Below, piece after piece: positions 18,737-29,110 of a DNA stretch of 64,000 nt. Position 1 is the first letter of the stretch; the number at the start of each line of letters is the position of its first letter. A model generated the notes under the pieces. It was given only the letters and a program-made list of their open reading frames with translations. It was not told where the DNA came from and did no database searches. Source of the DNA: Mesorhizobium sp. Its GTDB lineage: Bacteria; Pseudomonadota; Alphaproteobacteria; Rhizobiales; Rhizobiaceae. The stretch spans positions 620,001 to 684,000 of the forward strand of contig NZ_JAMLIG010000001.1 of assembly GCF_023954305.1 (NCBI RefSeq). The letters run 5' to 3'. Position numbers and translations under genes: made by a program.

Positions 18737-19594
18737 TCAGGAGGCGTCGACGACGCGCTGGCGCTGCGATCCCAGTCCCTCGATGCCGAGGCTCATGACC
18801 TGACCGGGCTTGAGGAAGACCGGCGGCTTCTGGCCGAGACCGACGCCGGGCGGGGTCCCGGTCGAGATCACGTCGCCGGATTGCAGGCTCATGAAACGGC
18901 TGAGATAGCTGACGATCTGGCGGACGGTGAAGACCATGGTCCTGGTCGAGCCGTCCTGGTAGCGCTTTTCGTCGACGTCGAGCCAGAGCCGCAGGTTCTG
19001 CGGATCGGGAATCTCGTCGGCGGTCACCAGCCAGGGGCCGAGCGGGCCGAACGTGTCATTGCCCTTGCCCTTGTCCCACTGGCCGCCGCGCTCGAGCTGG
19101 TATTCGCGCTCCGAGACGTCGTTGATGACGCAGTAGCCCGCGACATGGTCCATCGCCGTTGCCTCGTCGATGTAGCGGCCGGGCTTGCCGATCACCACGC
19201 CGAGCTCCACTTCCCAGTCGGTTTTCACCGATCCGCGCGGGATCTCGACATCGTCGTCGGGACCGACGATGGCGCTCGTCCATTTCGAGAAGACAATGGG
19301 TTCCGTCGGGATCGGCGCGTTCGTCTCCGCGGCGTGGTCGGCATAGTTGAGCCCGATGCAGATGAACTTGCCGACCGCGCCGACGCACGGCCCGAGCCGC
19401 AGATCCTTCTGGGGCTCGCCGGCAACGAGCGGCAGCGAGGCGGGATCGATCGCCCGCAGTCTCTCCAGACCCTCGGGCGTCAACGCCGTTCCGGCAATGT
19501 CGTTCACATGACCGGACAGGTCGCGCACGCAGCCGTCGGCATCGAGAAGACCCGGCTTTTCCCGACCGGGATTGCCGTAGCGGAGGAGTTTCAT
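18737..19594 (-). CDS. FAA-hydrolase-family 2,4-diketo-3-deoxy-L-fuconate hydrolase
   Basis: This 285-aa protein of the fumarylacetoacetate hydrolase superfamily has catalytic/metal residues visible in the GLNYADHAAE, DWEVELGVVIGK and NDVSEREYQ segments; the EVELGVVIG Glu pair and the Asp of NDVSER form the usual metal site. In the oxidative L-fucose route this family cleaves 2,4-diketo-3-deoxy-L-fuconate to pyruvate and L-lactate. Its place directly before L-fuconate dehydratase supports that role over generic ureidoglycolate-lyase annotations. It follows the binding-protein gene across a gap with a strong hairpin (19663-19693). Confidence 0.83.
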   Translation of the reverse strand: MKLLRYGNPGREKPGLLDADGCVRDLSGHVNDIAGTALTPEGLERLRAIDPASLPLVAGEPQKDLRLGPCVGAVGKFICIGLNYADHAAETNAPIPTEPIVFSKWTSAIVGPDDDVEIPRGSVKTDWEVELGVVIGKPGRYIDEATAMDHVAGYCVINDVSEREYQLERGGQWDKGKGNDTFGPLGPWLVTADEIPDPQNLRLWLDVDEKRYQDGSTRTMVFTVRQIVSYLSRFMSLQSGDVISTGTPPGVGLGQKPPVFLKPGQVMSLGIEGLGSQRQRVVDAS

Positions 19595-19662
19595 GGTGCG
19601 CGTCCCTGGTTGTTCGTCTTGGGAGAATGCTTCGGCAGAGGTTTGATAGCCCCTTTTGGGTC

Positions 19663-19693
19663 GGACCGGCGCGGCCCGGGGCGACGCCGGTCC
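19663..19693 (-). other. Intercistronic hairpin after binding-protein gene 2
   Basis: GGACCGGCG and CGCCGGTCC pair perfectly over nine bases around a 13-base GC-rich loop, starting eight bases after the binding-protein stop. There is no U-tract on the minus strand, so partial termination or 3' protection of the binding-protein message is likelier than full termination. Confidence 0.5.
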
Positions 19694-19700
19694 AGGCAGG

Positions 19701-20642
19701 TCAGTCGTAGAGGACCGCTGCGATCTCCGGCGAGTCGATGTTCGACTTGTCGTACCAGTAGAAGCCGGTATCGATGCTCTTCTCGACCGTCTGGCCCTTG
19801 GCGGCGGCGACCGCGGCCTTGACCGTCTCGTAGCCGATCCCCACCGGGTTCTGGGTGATGGCGCCGGCCATCACGCCATCGCGGATCGCCTGCTTCTGCT
19901 GGACGCCCGAATCGTAGCCGATGATGACGATGGTCCGGCCGAGTTCCTTGGCACCGTTCATGACACCGATCGCCGAGCCTTCATTTGCCCCGAAGATGCC
20001 CTTGAGGTCGGCATGGGCGAGCAGGATCGACTTGGTGATTTCCGTCGACTGGAGGTGGTCGCCGGCACCGTACTGGACGTCGACGATCTCGATCTTCGGA
20101 TAGGCTTCCTTCATGCGGTTGACGAAGCCGTCGCGGCGATCGATGCCGGTGCGGCTGGTCTGATCATGCACGACGAGCGCGATCTTGCCCTCGCCGCCGA
20201 TCAGTTCGGCCATCTTGTCGGCTGCGAGCGCCGCGGCGGCGACGTTGTCCGTCGAGGCAGTGGCAACCGGAATGTCGGAATCGACGCCGGAGTCGAAGGC
20301 AATGACGGGAATGTTGCGTTCCTTGGCCTGCTGAAGCAGGGGGATCGCTGCCTGGCTGTCGAGTGCGGCAAAGCCGATCGCCGCGGGGTTCTTGGCAAGT
20401 GCTGCGGCAAGCATGTCGATCTGACGGTCGACCTGGGCTTCCGTATCCGGTCCCTCGAACGTGACCTGGACACCGAATTCTGCCGCCGCCTTGTCGGCGC
20501 CGGCTTTCACGGCCTGCCAGAACTGATGCTGGAAGCCTTTCGAGATGAGCGGGATATACATGTCCTGCGCCATCGCGGGCAGCGATACGCCGAGCATGGC
20601 GACGGCACTGAGCGCGCCGATGATTGTACGTCTGGTAATCAT
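19701..20642 (-). CDS. Sugar ABC transporter periplasmic binding protein (RbsB type)
   Basis: This 313-aa family-1 periplasmic binding protein has a signal peptide (about 1-25, ending PAMAQD). The core includes YIPLISKGFQHQFWQAVKAG, GPDTEAQVDRQID and FDSGVDSDIP, typical of ribose/fucose-like binding proteins. AGGAGGAAAACC precedes the ATG. It belongs to the fucose-type operon and probably binds L-fucose or a similar 6-deoxy sugar or pentose, but the ligand is inferred only from neighbours. The 105-base gap to the permease upstream holds no further gene. Confidence 0.87.
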   Translation of the reverse strand: MITRRTIIGALSAVAMLGVSLPAMAQDMYIPLISKGFQHQFWQAVKAGADKAAAEFGVQVTFEGPDTEAQVDRQIDMLAAALAKNPAAIGFAALDSQAAIPLLQQAKERNIPVIAFDSGVDSDIPVATASTDNVAAAALAADKMAELIGGEGKIALVVHDQTSRTGIDRRDGFVNRMKEAYPKIEIVDVQYGAGDHLQSTEITKSILLAHADLKGIFGANEGSAIGVMNGAKELGRTIVIIGYDSGVQQKQAIRDGVMAGAITQNPVGIGYETVKAAVAAAKGQTVEKSIDTGFYWYDKSNIDSPEIAAVLYD

Positions 20643-20747
20643 GGTTTTCCTCCTGGCTTTACGGCGAGGTTTGCGGTTGTGTGATCGGGGCGTTGCCCAC
20701 CCTCTCTGGTCTATTGGCGCGGCCGGTCGCGACGGCCCCGCGGGTAT

Positions 20748-21749
20748 TCAAAATCTCCGCCTCCTCAGCATGTCGATGTAGACCGCGAGGATGATGATCG
20801 AGCCGGTGACGACGGTCTGCCACTCCTGGGCGACCGATAGGATGCGCAAGCCGTTCAGGAGCACGCTCATGATGAGCGCGCCGATCAGCGTGCCAAGAAC
20901 CGTGCCTCGCCCACCGGACAACGACGTGCCGCCGATGACGACGGCTGCTATCGCGTCGAGTTCGTAGCCCTGACCGAGGGCCGGCTGGGCCGAGTTAAGG
21001 CGCGAGGCGATGAGCAGGCCGGCGATGCCGCAGATCGCGCCGGACAGCGTATAGACGGCGATCTTCCAGCGGTCGGTATTGACGCCGGACAGGCGGACGG
21101 CCTCCTCGTTCGACCCGAGCGCGAAGGTGTAGCGGCCGAGCGCTGTTTTCGACAGAATGAAGGATACCGCGATCGCGACAAGGAACAGGATCAGCACCCC
21201 GTTGGGCAGCGGCACCGACGGCACGATCGAGCCGACGATCGAGCCGAGCGAGATCTGGCTGAAGCCGGGCGTATCGTTGAAATAGATCGGCCGGGTGCCG
21301 GAAATCACCAGCGACAGGCCCTTCAGGATCAGCATCATGCCGAGCGTGGCGATGAAGGGCGGAATCTTCAGCTTAGCGACGAAGCTGCCCGAACAGAAGC
21401 CGCAAACGGCACCTGCGAGGATCGCGCCGACGATGCCGAGCGGCAGCGGCAGACCCCAGTAGGTCAGCACCACGCCGGCGATGACGGCACAGAAGGTCAT
21501 CAGCGTCCCCACCGACAGGTCGATGCCGCCGGTGATGATGACGAGCGTCGCAGCGATCGCCAGCACCCCGTTGACCGATGTCGCCTGAAGAATCGCCAGG
21601 ATATTGCTGGTCTGCATGAAGTTGGGCGAAGCGATGCTGAACACCGCCACCAGCACGATCAAACTGGCAAAGGCCAGCAGCTTGTGCTGCGCGCCGCCGA
21701 AACGCGGCGTAGGGGCGGCAGTCGTCTGCGCGGTGGCCGTCGTGCTCAT
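20748..21749 (-). CDS. Sugar ABC transporter permease (RbsC type)
   Basis: This 333-aa ribose-family permease has ten or so hydrophobic segments, GGIDLSVGTLMTFCAV in the conserved third helix region and the loop GGTSLSGGRGTVLGTLIGA. The ATG at 21749 has GGAGGAATCCGAA in front; the open frame continues 48 codons upstream without a ribosome site. It lies 79 bases after the ATPase and 105 bases before the binding protein. It forms the membrane channel of the fucose-operon transporter. Confidence 0.9.
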   Translation of the reverse strand: MSTTATAQTTAAPTPRFGGAQHKLLAFASLIVLVAVFSIASPNFMQTSNILAILQATSVNGVLAIAATLVIITGGIDLSVGTLMTFCAVIAGVVLTYWGLPLPLGIVGAILAGAVCGFCSGSFVAKLKIPPFIATLGMMLILKGLSLVISGTRPIYFNDTPGFSQISLGSIVGSIVPSVPLPNGVLILFLVAIAVSFILSKTALGRYTFALGSNEEAVRLSGVNTDRWKIAVYTLSGAICGIAGLLIASRLNSAQPALGQGYELDAIAAVVIGGTSLSGGRGTVLGTLIGALIMSVLLNGLRILSVAQEWQTVVTGSIIILAVYIDMLRRRRF

Positions 21750-21828
21750 TTCGGATTCCTCCAGTTCCTGCAATGGCCGCCGAGCGGGGTCGGCGCGGTC
21801 TGACGGTTTTGCGGCATCGACGTTCCTC

Positions 21829-23354
<1,526 letters not shown>

Positions 23355-23355
<1 letters not shown>

Positions 23356-24104
23356 CAGATGGTAACTCCCCCGTCGACCAGCACGGCTTGACCGGTGACG
23401 AATTTCGACTCGTCGGAGAGCAGGTAGACGACCAGCGGCGTGATGTCGTCCACCGTCGCAAGTCGGCCAACAGGCTGGCGGGCGATAAAGTCCTTTTCCG
23501 CCTGGACGGGATCCGGCGCCGCAGCGATGCGGCCGCGCAGGGACGGCGTGTCGACGGTGCCCGGGCAGAGCGCATTGCAGCGTATGCCGCGGCGCACGAA
23601 ATCCGCCGCAACACCTTTCGTCAGCCCGATCACCGCCGCCTTCGTGGCGCCGTAGAGCGTGCGGTTCGGGAAGCCTTTGATGGAGGAGGCCATGGAAGCC
23701 ATGTTGAGGATGGAGGCTCCCCCGGTCGTCGCGGCACGTTCCAGCATCCCGGGCAGCATCGCCTGGATCATCCGGTACATCGAAGTGACGTTGAGGTCGA
23801 AACTGAACGCCCAGTCGTCCTCGGAAATGTCGAGCACGGTCCCGTTGTGGACAAAGCCGGCGCAGTTGAAGAGGCCGTCGAGGGGCCCCACGAACCGGGA
23901 GAACGCGTCGATGGCGGCGCGGTCGCGCACATCGAGGACATGCGTCCGGATCACGGGATTCTCCGCCGCCAGAGTCGCGAGCCCTTCGGCGCTGATGTCG
24001 ACGGCGACGACATCGGCGCCCTCGGCAGCACAGGCGATGGCGCTCCCCCGACCGATACCGTTCGCGGCCGCGGATACGAGGATCCGCTTCCCCCTGAGAC
24101 GCAT
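23355..24104 (-). CDS. SDR, 2-keto-3-deoxy-L-fuconate dehydrogenase type
   Basis: This 249-aa classical short-chain dehydrogenase has a cofactor loop SAAANGIGRGSA (11-22), NCAG-type motif (FNCAGFVHNG), catalytic Ser about 137-140 and the YxxxK pair Tyr151/Lys155 (YGATKAA). In the nonphosphorylative L-fucose route an SDR oxidises 2-keto-3-deoxy-L-fuconate at C4 with NAD+ to 2,4-diketo-3-deoxy-L-fuconate, the substrate of the FAA hydrolase four genes downstream. As first gene of the operon it sits next to the divergent IclR promoter region. Confidence 0.85.
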
Positions 24105-24149
24105 TTTCTCGATCTCCTCCCGAGCCGGACCGCAGTCCGAAGCGTTTAC

Positions 24150-24170
24150 ATACGAACATTCTATTCATAT
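24150..24170. promoter_or_regulatory. Inverted repeat in the divergent SDR/IclR promoter region
   Basis: ATACGAA (24150-24156) and TTCATAT (24164-24170) form a near-perfect inverted repeat (6 of 7) with a seven-base spacer, followed by the AT-rich stretch ATATAAAATCAC. It lies between the starts of the fucose-type operon and the IclR gene and is a plausible operator for that regulator. Confidence 0.45.
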
Positions 24171-24234
24171 ATAAAATCACATTGCAACTAAATTCTGTCG
24201 CGGTATCGTCGCCGCAACGCGCATGGAGAGTCGC

Positions 24235-24996
24235 ATGACCGGATCGAAGACCGCGGACGACAGGTATAGGGCGCCGGCCCTGGACAAGGGGCTCGACATT
24301 CTCGAATACCTCTCCGGCCAGCCGAACGGGCTGACACGGGCCGAGATCGTCAAGGCGATCGGACGTAGCCAGAGCGAGATCTACCGGATGCTGGAAAGAT
24401 TGGTCGCGCGCGACTATGTCAGCCGCTCCGTGGAGGGCGACCGCTACGCGCTCACCATGAAGCTGTTCGTGCTCGGCAGTCAGCATCCACCGATCCGCCG
24501 CCTGGTCGCACGAGTGCAGCCGCTGATGGACCTGTTCACCCAGAGGACGCAGCAGTCGTTGCATCTCGTCATGCCGGATCGCGGGGCCGCCGTGGTTGCG
24601 GCCCAGGCCAGCGGCCCCGCCAACTGGGAGTTCCGCTTGCGCACCGGCGCCCGGCTCGACCTTCTGACCACGAGTTCCGGCCAGACGCTGCTGGCGTTCC
24701 AGAGCCCGGATCGGCGGCGCGAGACGCTGGCGATCTCGGGTGGAGACGGCAAGGCCGAGCAACTTGTTGCCCTGGAGAAGACGCTCGAGGAAATCAGGTC
24801 GAAAGGCTACCGCGCCGGCGCCAGCCTGCAGCTTGCCGGCGTGAGCGACCTTTCGGTTCCGATCTTCGGGCCGTCGGACGATGCCATTGCTGTCCTGACA
24901 TGTCCCTATCTCCAGCGGGTCGATACCACGACCGCCGACGAGCAAACCACTCTGGACGAGCTTCGGCGTCTGGCGGAAGGCGCCTCGATCAGCTGA
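24235..24996 (+). CDS. IclR family transcriptional regulator
   Basis: This 253-aa regulator has an N-terminal winged helix-turn-helix (about 15-75, GLDILEYLSGQPNGLTRAEI and SQSEIYRMLERL) and a C-terminal IclR effector domain. ATG at 24235 has GGAG seven bases upstream, better than the ATG at 24223 that contains it. It is divergent from the fucose-type operon, so it probably controls that operon in response to a pathway acid. It converges on fahA; the 48-base gap contains an imperfect GC-rich hairpin (about 25017-25040). Confidence 0.88.
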   Translation: MTGSKTADDRYRAPALDKGLDILEYLSGQPNGLTRAEIVKAIGRSQSEIYRMLERLVARDYVSRSVEGDRYALTMKLFVLGSQHPPIRRLVARVQPLMDLFTQRTQQSLHLVMPDRGAAVVAAQASGPANWEFRLRTGARLDLLTTSSGQTLLAFQSPDRRRETLAISGGDGKAEQLVALEKTLEEIRSKGYRAGASLQLAGVSDLSVPIFGPSDDAIAVLTCPYLQRVDTTTADEQTTLDELRRLAEGASIS

Positions 24997-25044
24997 GGAC
25001 CGCGCCGACAGGCGTCTCCGGCGCCGCTTGCGGCCGCGGAGCCG

Positions 25045-26280
25045 CTACTGCGATGCCGGCAGGAGTTGCCCGCTGCACGCGCCGAACCCGATCCGGTAAC
25101 CTTCGCCGCGCGCGCCGCCGCGGATGGTGACCGTGTCGCCGTCCTCAAGGAAAGTTCTGGTGCCGCCGTCGATGGCGATCGGCTCCTTGCCCCCCCAGCT
25201 CAGTTCCAACAGCGAGCCCCGATTGCCGGGCTCAGGTCCGGATATCGTGCCCGAGCCGAGCAGGTCGCCGATGCGCATCGGGCACCCGCAACTCGTGTGG
25301 TGCGCCAGTTGCTGAGCGGCCGAAAAATACATCTCGCGGTAGTTCGTGCGCGCGATCACCGTCTCGGTGCCGCCCGCCGGCGCCAGTCCAACCTCCAGTT
25401 CAATGTCGTAGAGCATCGGCCCCGGTTCGGCCAGATAGGGCAGAAGCGGCTTCTCGCGTGCCGGCGTGGAGGTACGGAACGGCTCGAGCGCGGCGGCCAT
25501 AACGATCCAGGAACCGATCGTGGTCGCGGTCGCCTTGGACTGGAAGGGACCGAGCGGCTGATATTCCCAGGCCTGGATGTCGCGCGCGGACCAGTCGTTG
25601 AGCAGGACGTAGCCGAAGATGTTGTCGAAGGCCTGGCCGACGCCGATCGGTCCGTCGGAGGGCTGGCCGACGATCGCGCCGAGTTCGAGTTCGATGTCGA
25701 AGCGCTGCGAGGGACCGAAACGGGGCATGTCGTCCTGCGGGCCCTTGAGCTGTCCGCGCGGACGGCGCACCGGCGTTCCGGAGACGACGACAGAAGATGC
25801 CCGGCCGTTGTAGCCGATCGGAATGTGCAACCAGTTCGGGGGCAAGGCGTTCTCCGGGCCGCGGAACATAGTGCCGACATTGAAGGCGTGATGCCGGCTC
25901 GCATAGAAATCCGTATACTCGGACACGGTGAAGGGCATGTGCAGCCGAACATCCGCCATCGGCACAAGGTGCTGCGCCACCGCGTCCTGCCGCCCGGCGT
26001 CTTCCCGTAACAGATCGGTCAGTTCGGCCCGCAGGCGCGCCCATTCCGGCCGGCCGAGAGCCATGAAGGCATTCCAGCTCGCGCCGCGCAAAGTCCCTGC
26101 AAAGGAGAGTATTCCCGCCTCTTCCAGACCATGCAGGTCGAGGACCTGGTCGCCGATGGCGGTGCAGCAGCGGCGCTCCCCGCCGTGCACGGAGAAGACA
26201 CCGCAAGGCAGGTTGTTGAGCGGAAAGCCGTTCTCGGGCGCGTTGGCGCTCTCGACCCACGAGCGAATGAGGCCGGTCAT
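25045..26280 (-). CDS. fahA: Fumarylacetoacetase
   Basis: This 411-aa enzyme performs the last step of homogentisate degradation: fumarylacetoacetate to fumarate and acetoacetate. It has the two-domain FAH layout: N-terminal SH3-like domain (PLNNLPCGVFS-like FPLNNLPCGVF), then the catalytic domain with FYASRHHAFNVG, ELELGAIVG, LLNDWSARDIQAWEYQPLGPF, and the HHTSCGCPMRIGDLLGSGTISGP tail. Length is normal for bacterial FahA. ATG overlaps the maiA stop (ATGA). It is the last gene of the hmg operon. Confidence 0.95.
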   Translation of the reverse strand: MTGLIRSWVESANAPENGFPLNNLPCGVFSVHGGERRCCTAIGDQVLDLHGLEEAGILSFAGTLRGASWNAFMALGRPEWARLRAELTDLLREDAGRQDAVAQHLVPMADVRLHMPFTVSEYTDFYASRHHAFNVGTMFRGPENALPPNWLHIPIGYNGRASSVVVSGTPVRRPRGQLKGPQDDMPRFGPSQRFDIELELGAIVGQPSDGPIGVGQAFDNIFGYVLLNDWSARDIQAWEYQPLGPFQSKATATTIGSWIVMAAALEPFRTSTPAREKPLLPYLAEPGPMLYDIELEVGLAPAGGTETVIARTNYREMYFSAAQQLAHHTSCGCPMRIGDLLGSGTISGPEPGNRGSLLELSWGGKEPIAIDGGTRTFLEDGDTVTIRGGARGEGYRIGFGACSGQLLPASQ

Positions 26281-26927
26281 GTCGATACTCCTGTGGGTGC
26301 CGACGCGTCAGGCTGCCTGTCCGGCCGCGCTGCGTCGAATGCCGGGAGCGCCAGGCATCGCTCCTCTATGTCGGCGAGGCGCGGAAAAGGAGACATGTCT
26401 ACTCCCCAACGATGCGCATTGTAGAGCTGCGGGACGAGGCAGATATCCGCCAGGGTTGGCTCGTCCCCGAAGCAGAACGGCGTGCGTGGCTCGATCATGC
26501 GCGAGATGGCGGCGAAGCCCCGTTCCATCCACAGGCCCATCCAGGCGAGGGTTTCGTCCTGGCTGTGGCCCATCGCCTTCAGTCTCGCGATCACGCGCAG
26601 GTTGTTCACGGGATGGATGTCGGTCGCGACGGCGAAGGCCGCGGCCCTGACCCGCGCCCGCATGACCGGATCGCGCGGCAGGAGCGGCGGGGACGGATGG
26701 CTTTCCTCAAGGAATTCGAGGATCGCCATGGATTGCGTCAGCACCGCGCCGTCGTCGAGCACCAGCGTCGGCACCCCCTCGCCCGGGTTGATGGCAGCGT
26801 AGGTCGGCGCGTTCTGCTCTCCCGCGACCAGGTTCACCGGGATCGCCTCGTAGGCGATTCCCTTCAGGTTGAGCGCGATCCGGACCCGGTAGGAGGTCGT
26901 AGACCGCCAGTAGGTGTACAGCCTCAT
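26277..26927 (-). CDS. maiA: Maleylacetoacetate isomerase
   Basis: This 216-aa glutathione S-transferase zeta-class enzyme isomerises maleylacetoacetate to fumarylacetoacetate. The N-terminal thioredoxin-like domain begins LYTYWRSTTSYRVRIALNLKG, containing the zeta-class SSxSxRVR-type active-site motif here written STTSYRVR, followed by the NPGEGVPTLVLDDG cis-Pro segment. The C-terminal helical domain has the typical DIHPVNNLRV and FGDEPTLADICLVPQLYNA motifs. It overlaps hmgA and fahA by four bases on either side, so the three enzymes are translationally linked. Confidence 0.94.
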   Translation of the reverse strand: MRLYTYWRSTTSYRVRIALNLKGIAYEAIPVNLVAGEQNAPTYAAINPGEGVPTLVLDDGAVLTQSMAILEFLEESHPSPPLLPRDPVMRARVRAAAFAVATDIHPVNNLRVIARLKAMGHSQDETLAWMGLWMERGFAAISRMIEPRTPFCFGDEPTLADICLVPQLYNAHRWGVDMSPFPRLADIEERCLALPAFDAARPDRQPDASAPTGVST

Positions 26928-28279
26928 TTCAGGCCCGGTCTCCCGTCGAACTTCTTCTCGAGGTCCACCCAGCAGTCGATGTAGTCGTCCTGCAGCGGCG
27001 CTTCCTTGCCCGCAAACTCGGTAAGGTGCTGCGGGAAGCGGGTTTCGAACATGAAGGACATGGTGTTGTCGAGCTTCTCCGGCTTCAACTCGGCATTCGA
27101 TGCCCCTTCGAACGCGTTGCGGTCGGGCCCGTGCGGCAGCATCATGTTGTGCAGGCTCATGCCGCCCGGCACGAAGCCCTGCGGCTTGGCGTCGTACTGG
27201 CCGTAGATGTTGCCCATCAGCTCGGACATGATATTCTTGTGATACCAGGGCGGGCGGAAGGTATTTTCCATCGTCATCCAGCGCTCGCGGAATAGCACGA
27301 AGTCGATGTTCGCGGTGCCCGGCACGCCGGAAGGCGCGGTCAGCACGGTGAAGATCGACGGATCGGGGTGGTCGAACAGGATCGCGCCGATCGGGCAGTA
27401 GTTGCGCAGATCGTATTTCACCGGAGCGTAGTTGCCGTGCCAGGCGACGACGTCGAGCGGGGAATGGCCGATCTCGCAGCGGTGGAACTGGCCGCACCAT
27501 TTCACCGTCACCGTCGAGGGGGTCTCACGATCCTCGAAGGCCGCGACCGGCGTCTTGAAGTCGCGCCGGTTGGCCATGCAGTTGGCGCCGATCGGACCGC
27601 GCCCGGGCAGTTCGAACTTCTGGCCGTAATTCTCGCAGACGAATCCGCGCGCGGGGCCGGCCAGAACCTCGACACGGTAGACCAGGCCGCGGGGGATGAT
27701 CGCGATCTCCTTCGGCTCAAGGTCGATGATGCCGAGTTCCGTGCAGAATCGTAGCTTGCCCTCCTGCGGCACGATCAACAATTCGCTGTCGGCGGAGAAG
27801 AAATACTCGTCCACCATGGTCTTGTTGACGAGGTAGATGTGGCTCGCCATGCCGACCTGGGTGGCGACGTCGCCGGCGGTGGTCATGGTGCGCATGCCAG
27901 TGATCCAGGTCAGCGGCGCGTCGGTGTGCGGGACCGGATCCCAGCGATACTGGCCGAGCGACGTGACGTCCGGCAGGACGTTCGGCGCCGACTTCCAATA
28001 GGGCAGATCGATGCGGGCGTAGCGGCTGGAATGCTTGACCGACGGCCGGATGCGGTAGCACCAGGTGCGCTCGTTCTGGTGCGACGGCGCGGTGAAGGCG
28101 GTGCCGGAGAGTTGTTCGCCGTACAGACCGTAGTTGCACTTCTGCGGCGAGTTCATGCCGCGCGGCAGGGCGTCCGGCAGCGCCTCGGTCTCGAAGTCGT
28201 TGCCGAAGCCCGGCATGTAGCCCGAGGCCAGATGGCGACCTTCAGCCTGGATCAATCCCGATTGCACGATTGCGTTCAT
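26924..28279 (-). CDS. hmgA: Homogentisate 1,2-dioxygenase
   Basis: This 451-aa Fe(II) ring-cleaving dioxygenase opens homogentisate to maleylacetoacetate. Family hallmarks are YMPGFGNDFETEALPDALP near the N-terminus, the cupin core, and GFVPGGMSLHNMMLPHGPD, which holds an iron-ligand histidine. ATG at 28279 follows GGGAGATGCGAG; a longer open frame upstream is rejected. Length matches bacterial HmgA. It is placed after a VOC protein and a flavoprotein hydroxylase that could make its substrate. Confidence 0.96.
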   Translation of the reverse strand: MNAIVQSGLIQAEGRHLASGYMPGFGNDFETEALPDALPRGMNSPQKCNYGLYGEQLSGTAFTAPSHQNERTWCYRIRPSVKHSSRYARIDLPYWKSAPNVLPDVTSLGQYRWDPVPHTDAPLTWITGMRTMTTAGDVATQVGMASHIYLVNKTMVDEYFFSADSELLIVPQEGKLRFCTELGIIDLEPKEIAIIPRGLVYRVEVLAGPARGFVCENYGQKFELPGRGPIGANCMANRRDFKTPVAAFEDRETPSTVTVKWCGQFHRCEIGHSPLDVVAWHGNYAPVKYDLRNYCPIGAILFDHPDPSIFTVLTAPSGVPGTANIDFVLFRERWMTMENTFRPPWYHKNIMSELMGNIYGQYDAKPQGFVPGGMSLHNMMLPHGPDRNAFEGASNAELKPEKLDNTMSFMFETRFPQHLTEFAGKEAPLQDDYIDCWVDLEKKFDGRPGLK

Positions 28280-28334
28280 CTCGCATCTCCCTTCAAGAAG
28301 ACCTCTTCGACGCCTGTTTCGGCGTCGGTCGCGG

Positions 28335-28883
28335 TCAGTGGGTGGTCTTTCCCAGTTCCTTCGCATGGAGCCAGTCGGCGTGCTTCGGCGCCTTCTTGGT
28401 GCGCGACCATTCCTCCAGCATGTCCCACTTCACCGCGTCCATGCGCTTCAGCATGGCGTCCTCCTCCGGATCGGGACAGGCGAGCTCGACGCGGTGGCCG
28501 CTCGGGTCGAAGAAATAGATCGAGTGGAAGATCGAGTGGTCGGTTACGCCCAGCACATCCACGCCATTGGCTTCCAGATGATTCTTGAACTCCAGGAGTT
28601 CGGCGCGGTCCTTGACCTTGAACGCGATGTGCTGGACCCAGACCGGGGTATTCGGATCGCGGCCCATTTCGGCCTTGGTCGGCAGTTCGAAGAAGGCCAG
28701 CACATTGCCGCCGCCCGCGTCGAGGAAGAGGTGCATGTAGGGATCAGGCTCGTGGGTCGACGGCACATGGTCCTCGGCGATGGCAAGGACGAAATCCATG
28801 TTGAGCATCTTGCCGTACCATTCGACGGTCTCCTTCGCGTCCTTGCAGCGGTAGGCGACGTGGTGAATCTTGTCGATCTTCAT
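28335..28883 (-). CDS. VOC family protein in the homogentisate operon
   Basis: This 182-aa single-polypeptide VOC (glyoxalase/bleomycin resistance/dioxygenase) protein made of two beta-alpha-beta3 modules has a full candidate metal quartet: His8 (IHHVAY), Glu66 (FFELP), His85 (VQHIAFKV) and Glu133 (HRVELACP). GGAGGACAAG precedes the ATG. It is too short to be 4-hydroxyphenylpyruvate dioxygenase. It lies between the 63-aa DUF2783 gene and hmgA, so it may isomerise, lyse or dioxygenate an intermediate close to homogentisate. The function is unassigned. Confidence 0.75.
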   Translation of the reverse strand: MKIDKIHHVAYRCKDAKETVEWYGKMLNMDFVLAIAEDHVPSTHEPDPYMHLFLDAGGGNVLAFFELPTKAEMGRDPNTPVWVQHIAFKVKDRAELLEFKNHLEANGVDVLGVTDHSIFHSIYFFDPSGHRVELACPDPEEDAMLKRMDAVKWDMLEEWSRTKKAPKHADWLHAKELGKTTH

Positions 28884-28906
28884 CTTGTCCTCCAGGGGTG
28901 TTGCGC

Positions 28907-29098
28907 TCAGGTCTCGGCGGCAAGGGCCAGCGCCTGATCCAGCACTTGCCGGTCCCCGATATGATTGGCGAGGATCAGCACCAGGCGCGCGTTCAGGGCG
29001 TCGCTCTCGTCCTTGGACTTGCCCTCATGAACTGCGAGCAGTCTGGCGTAGAAGTCGTCGGGGTTGGCAATGTTGGGTTCAGTGTTCAGCGTGCTCAT
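28907..29098 (-). CDS. DUF2783 small protein, MhaB-like hydroxylase partner
   Basis: This 63-aa soluble protein, with an acidic N-terminus, YARLLAVHEGKS, and ARLVLILANHIGD, is recognisable as DUF2783. It lies 12 bases after the flavoprotein hydroxylase. In Pseudomonas putida U, the 3-hydroxyphenylacetate 6-hydroxylase consists of flavoprotein MhaA and a small coupling protein MhaB. Size, order and pathway here fit that pairing, but the equation of DUF2783 with MhaB is my inference. Confidence 0.75.
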   Translation of the reverse strand: MSTLNTEPNIANPDDFYARLLAVHEGKSKDESDALNARLVLILANHIGDRQVLDQALALAAET

Positions 29099-29110
29099 GA
29101 GCTTTCCTCC

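Noticed and set aside
28335..28883. 4-hydroxyphenylpyruvate dioxygenase upstream of hmgA
   Set aside because: The VOC protein is 182 aa, half the length of that enzyme, and lacks its C-terminal iron-site pattern.
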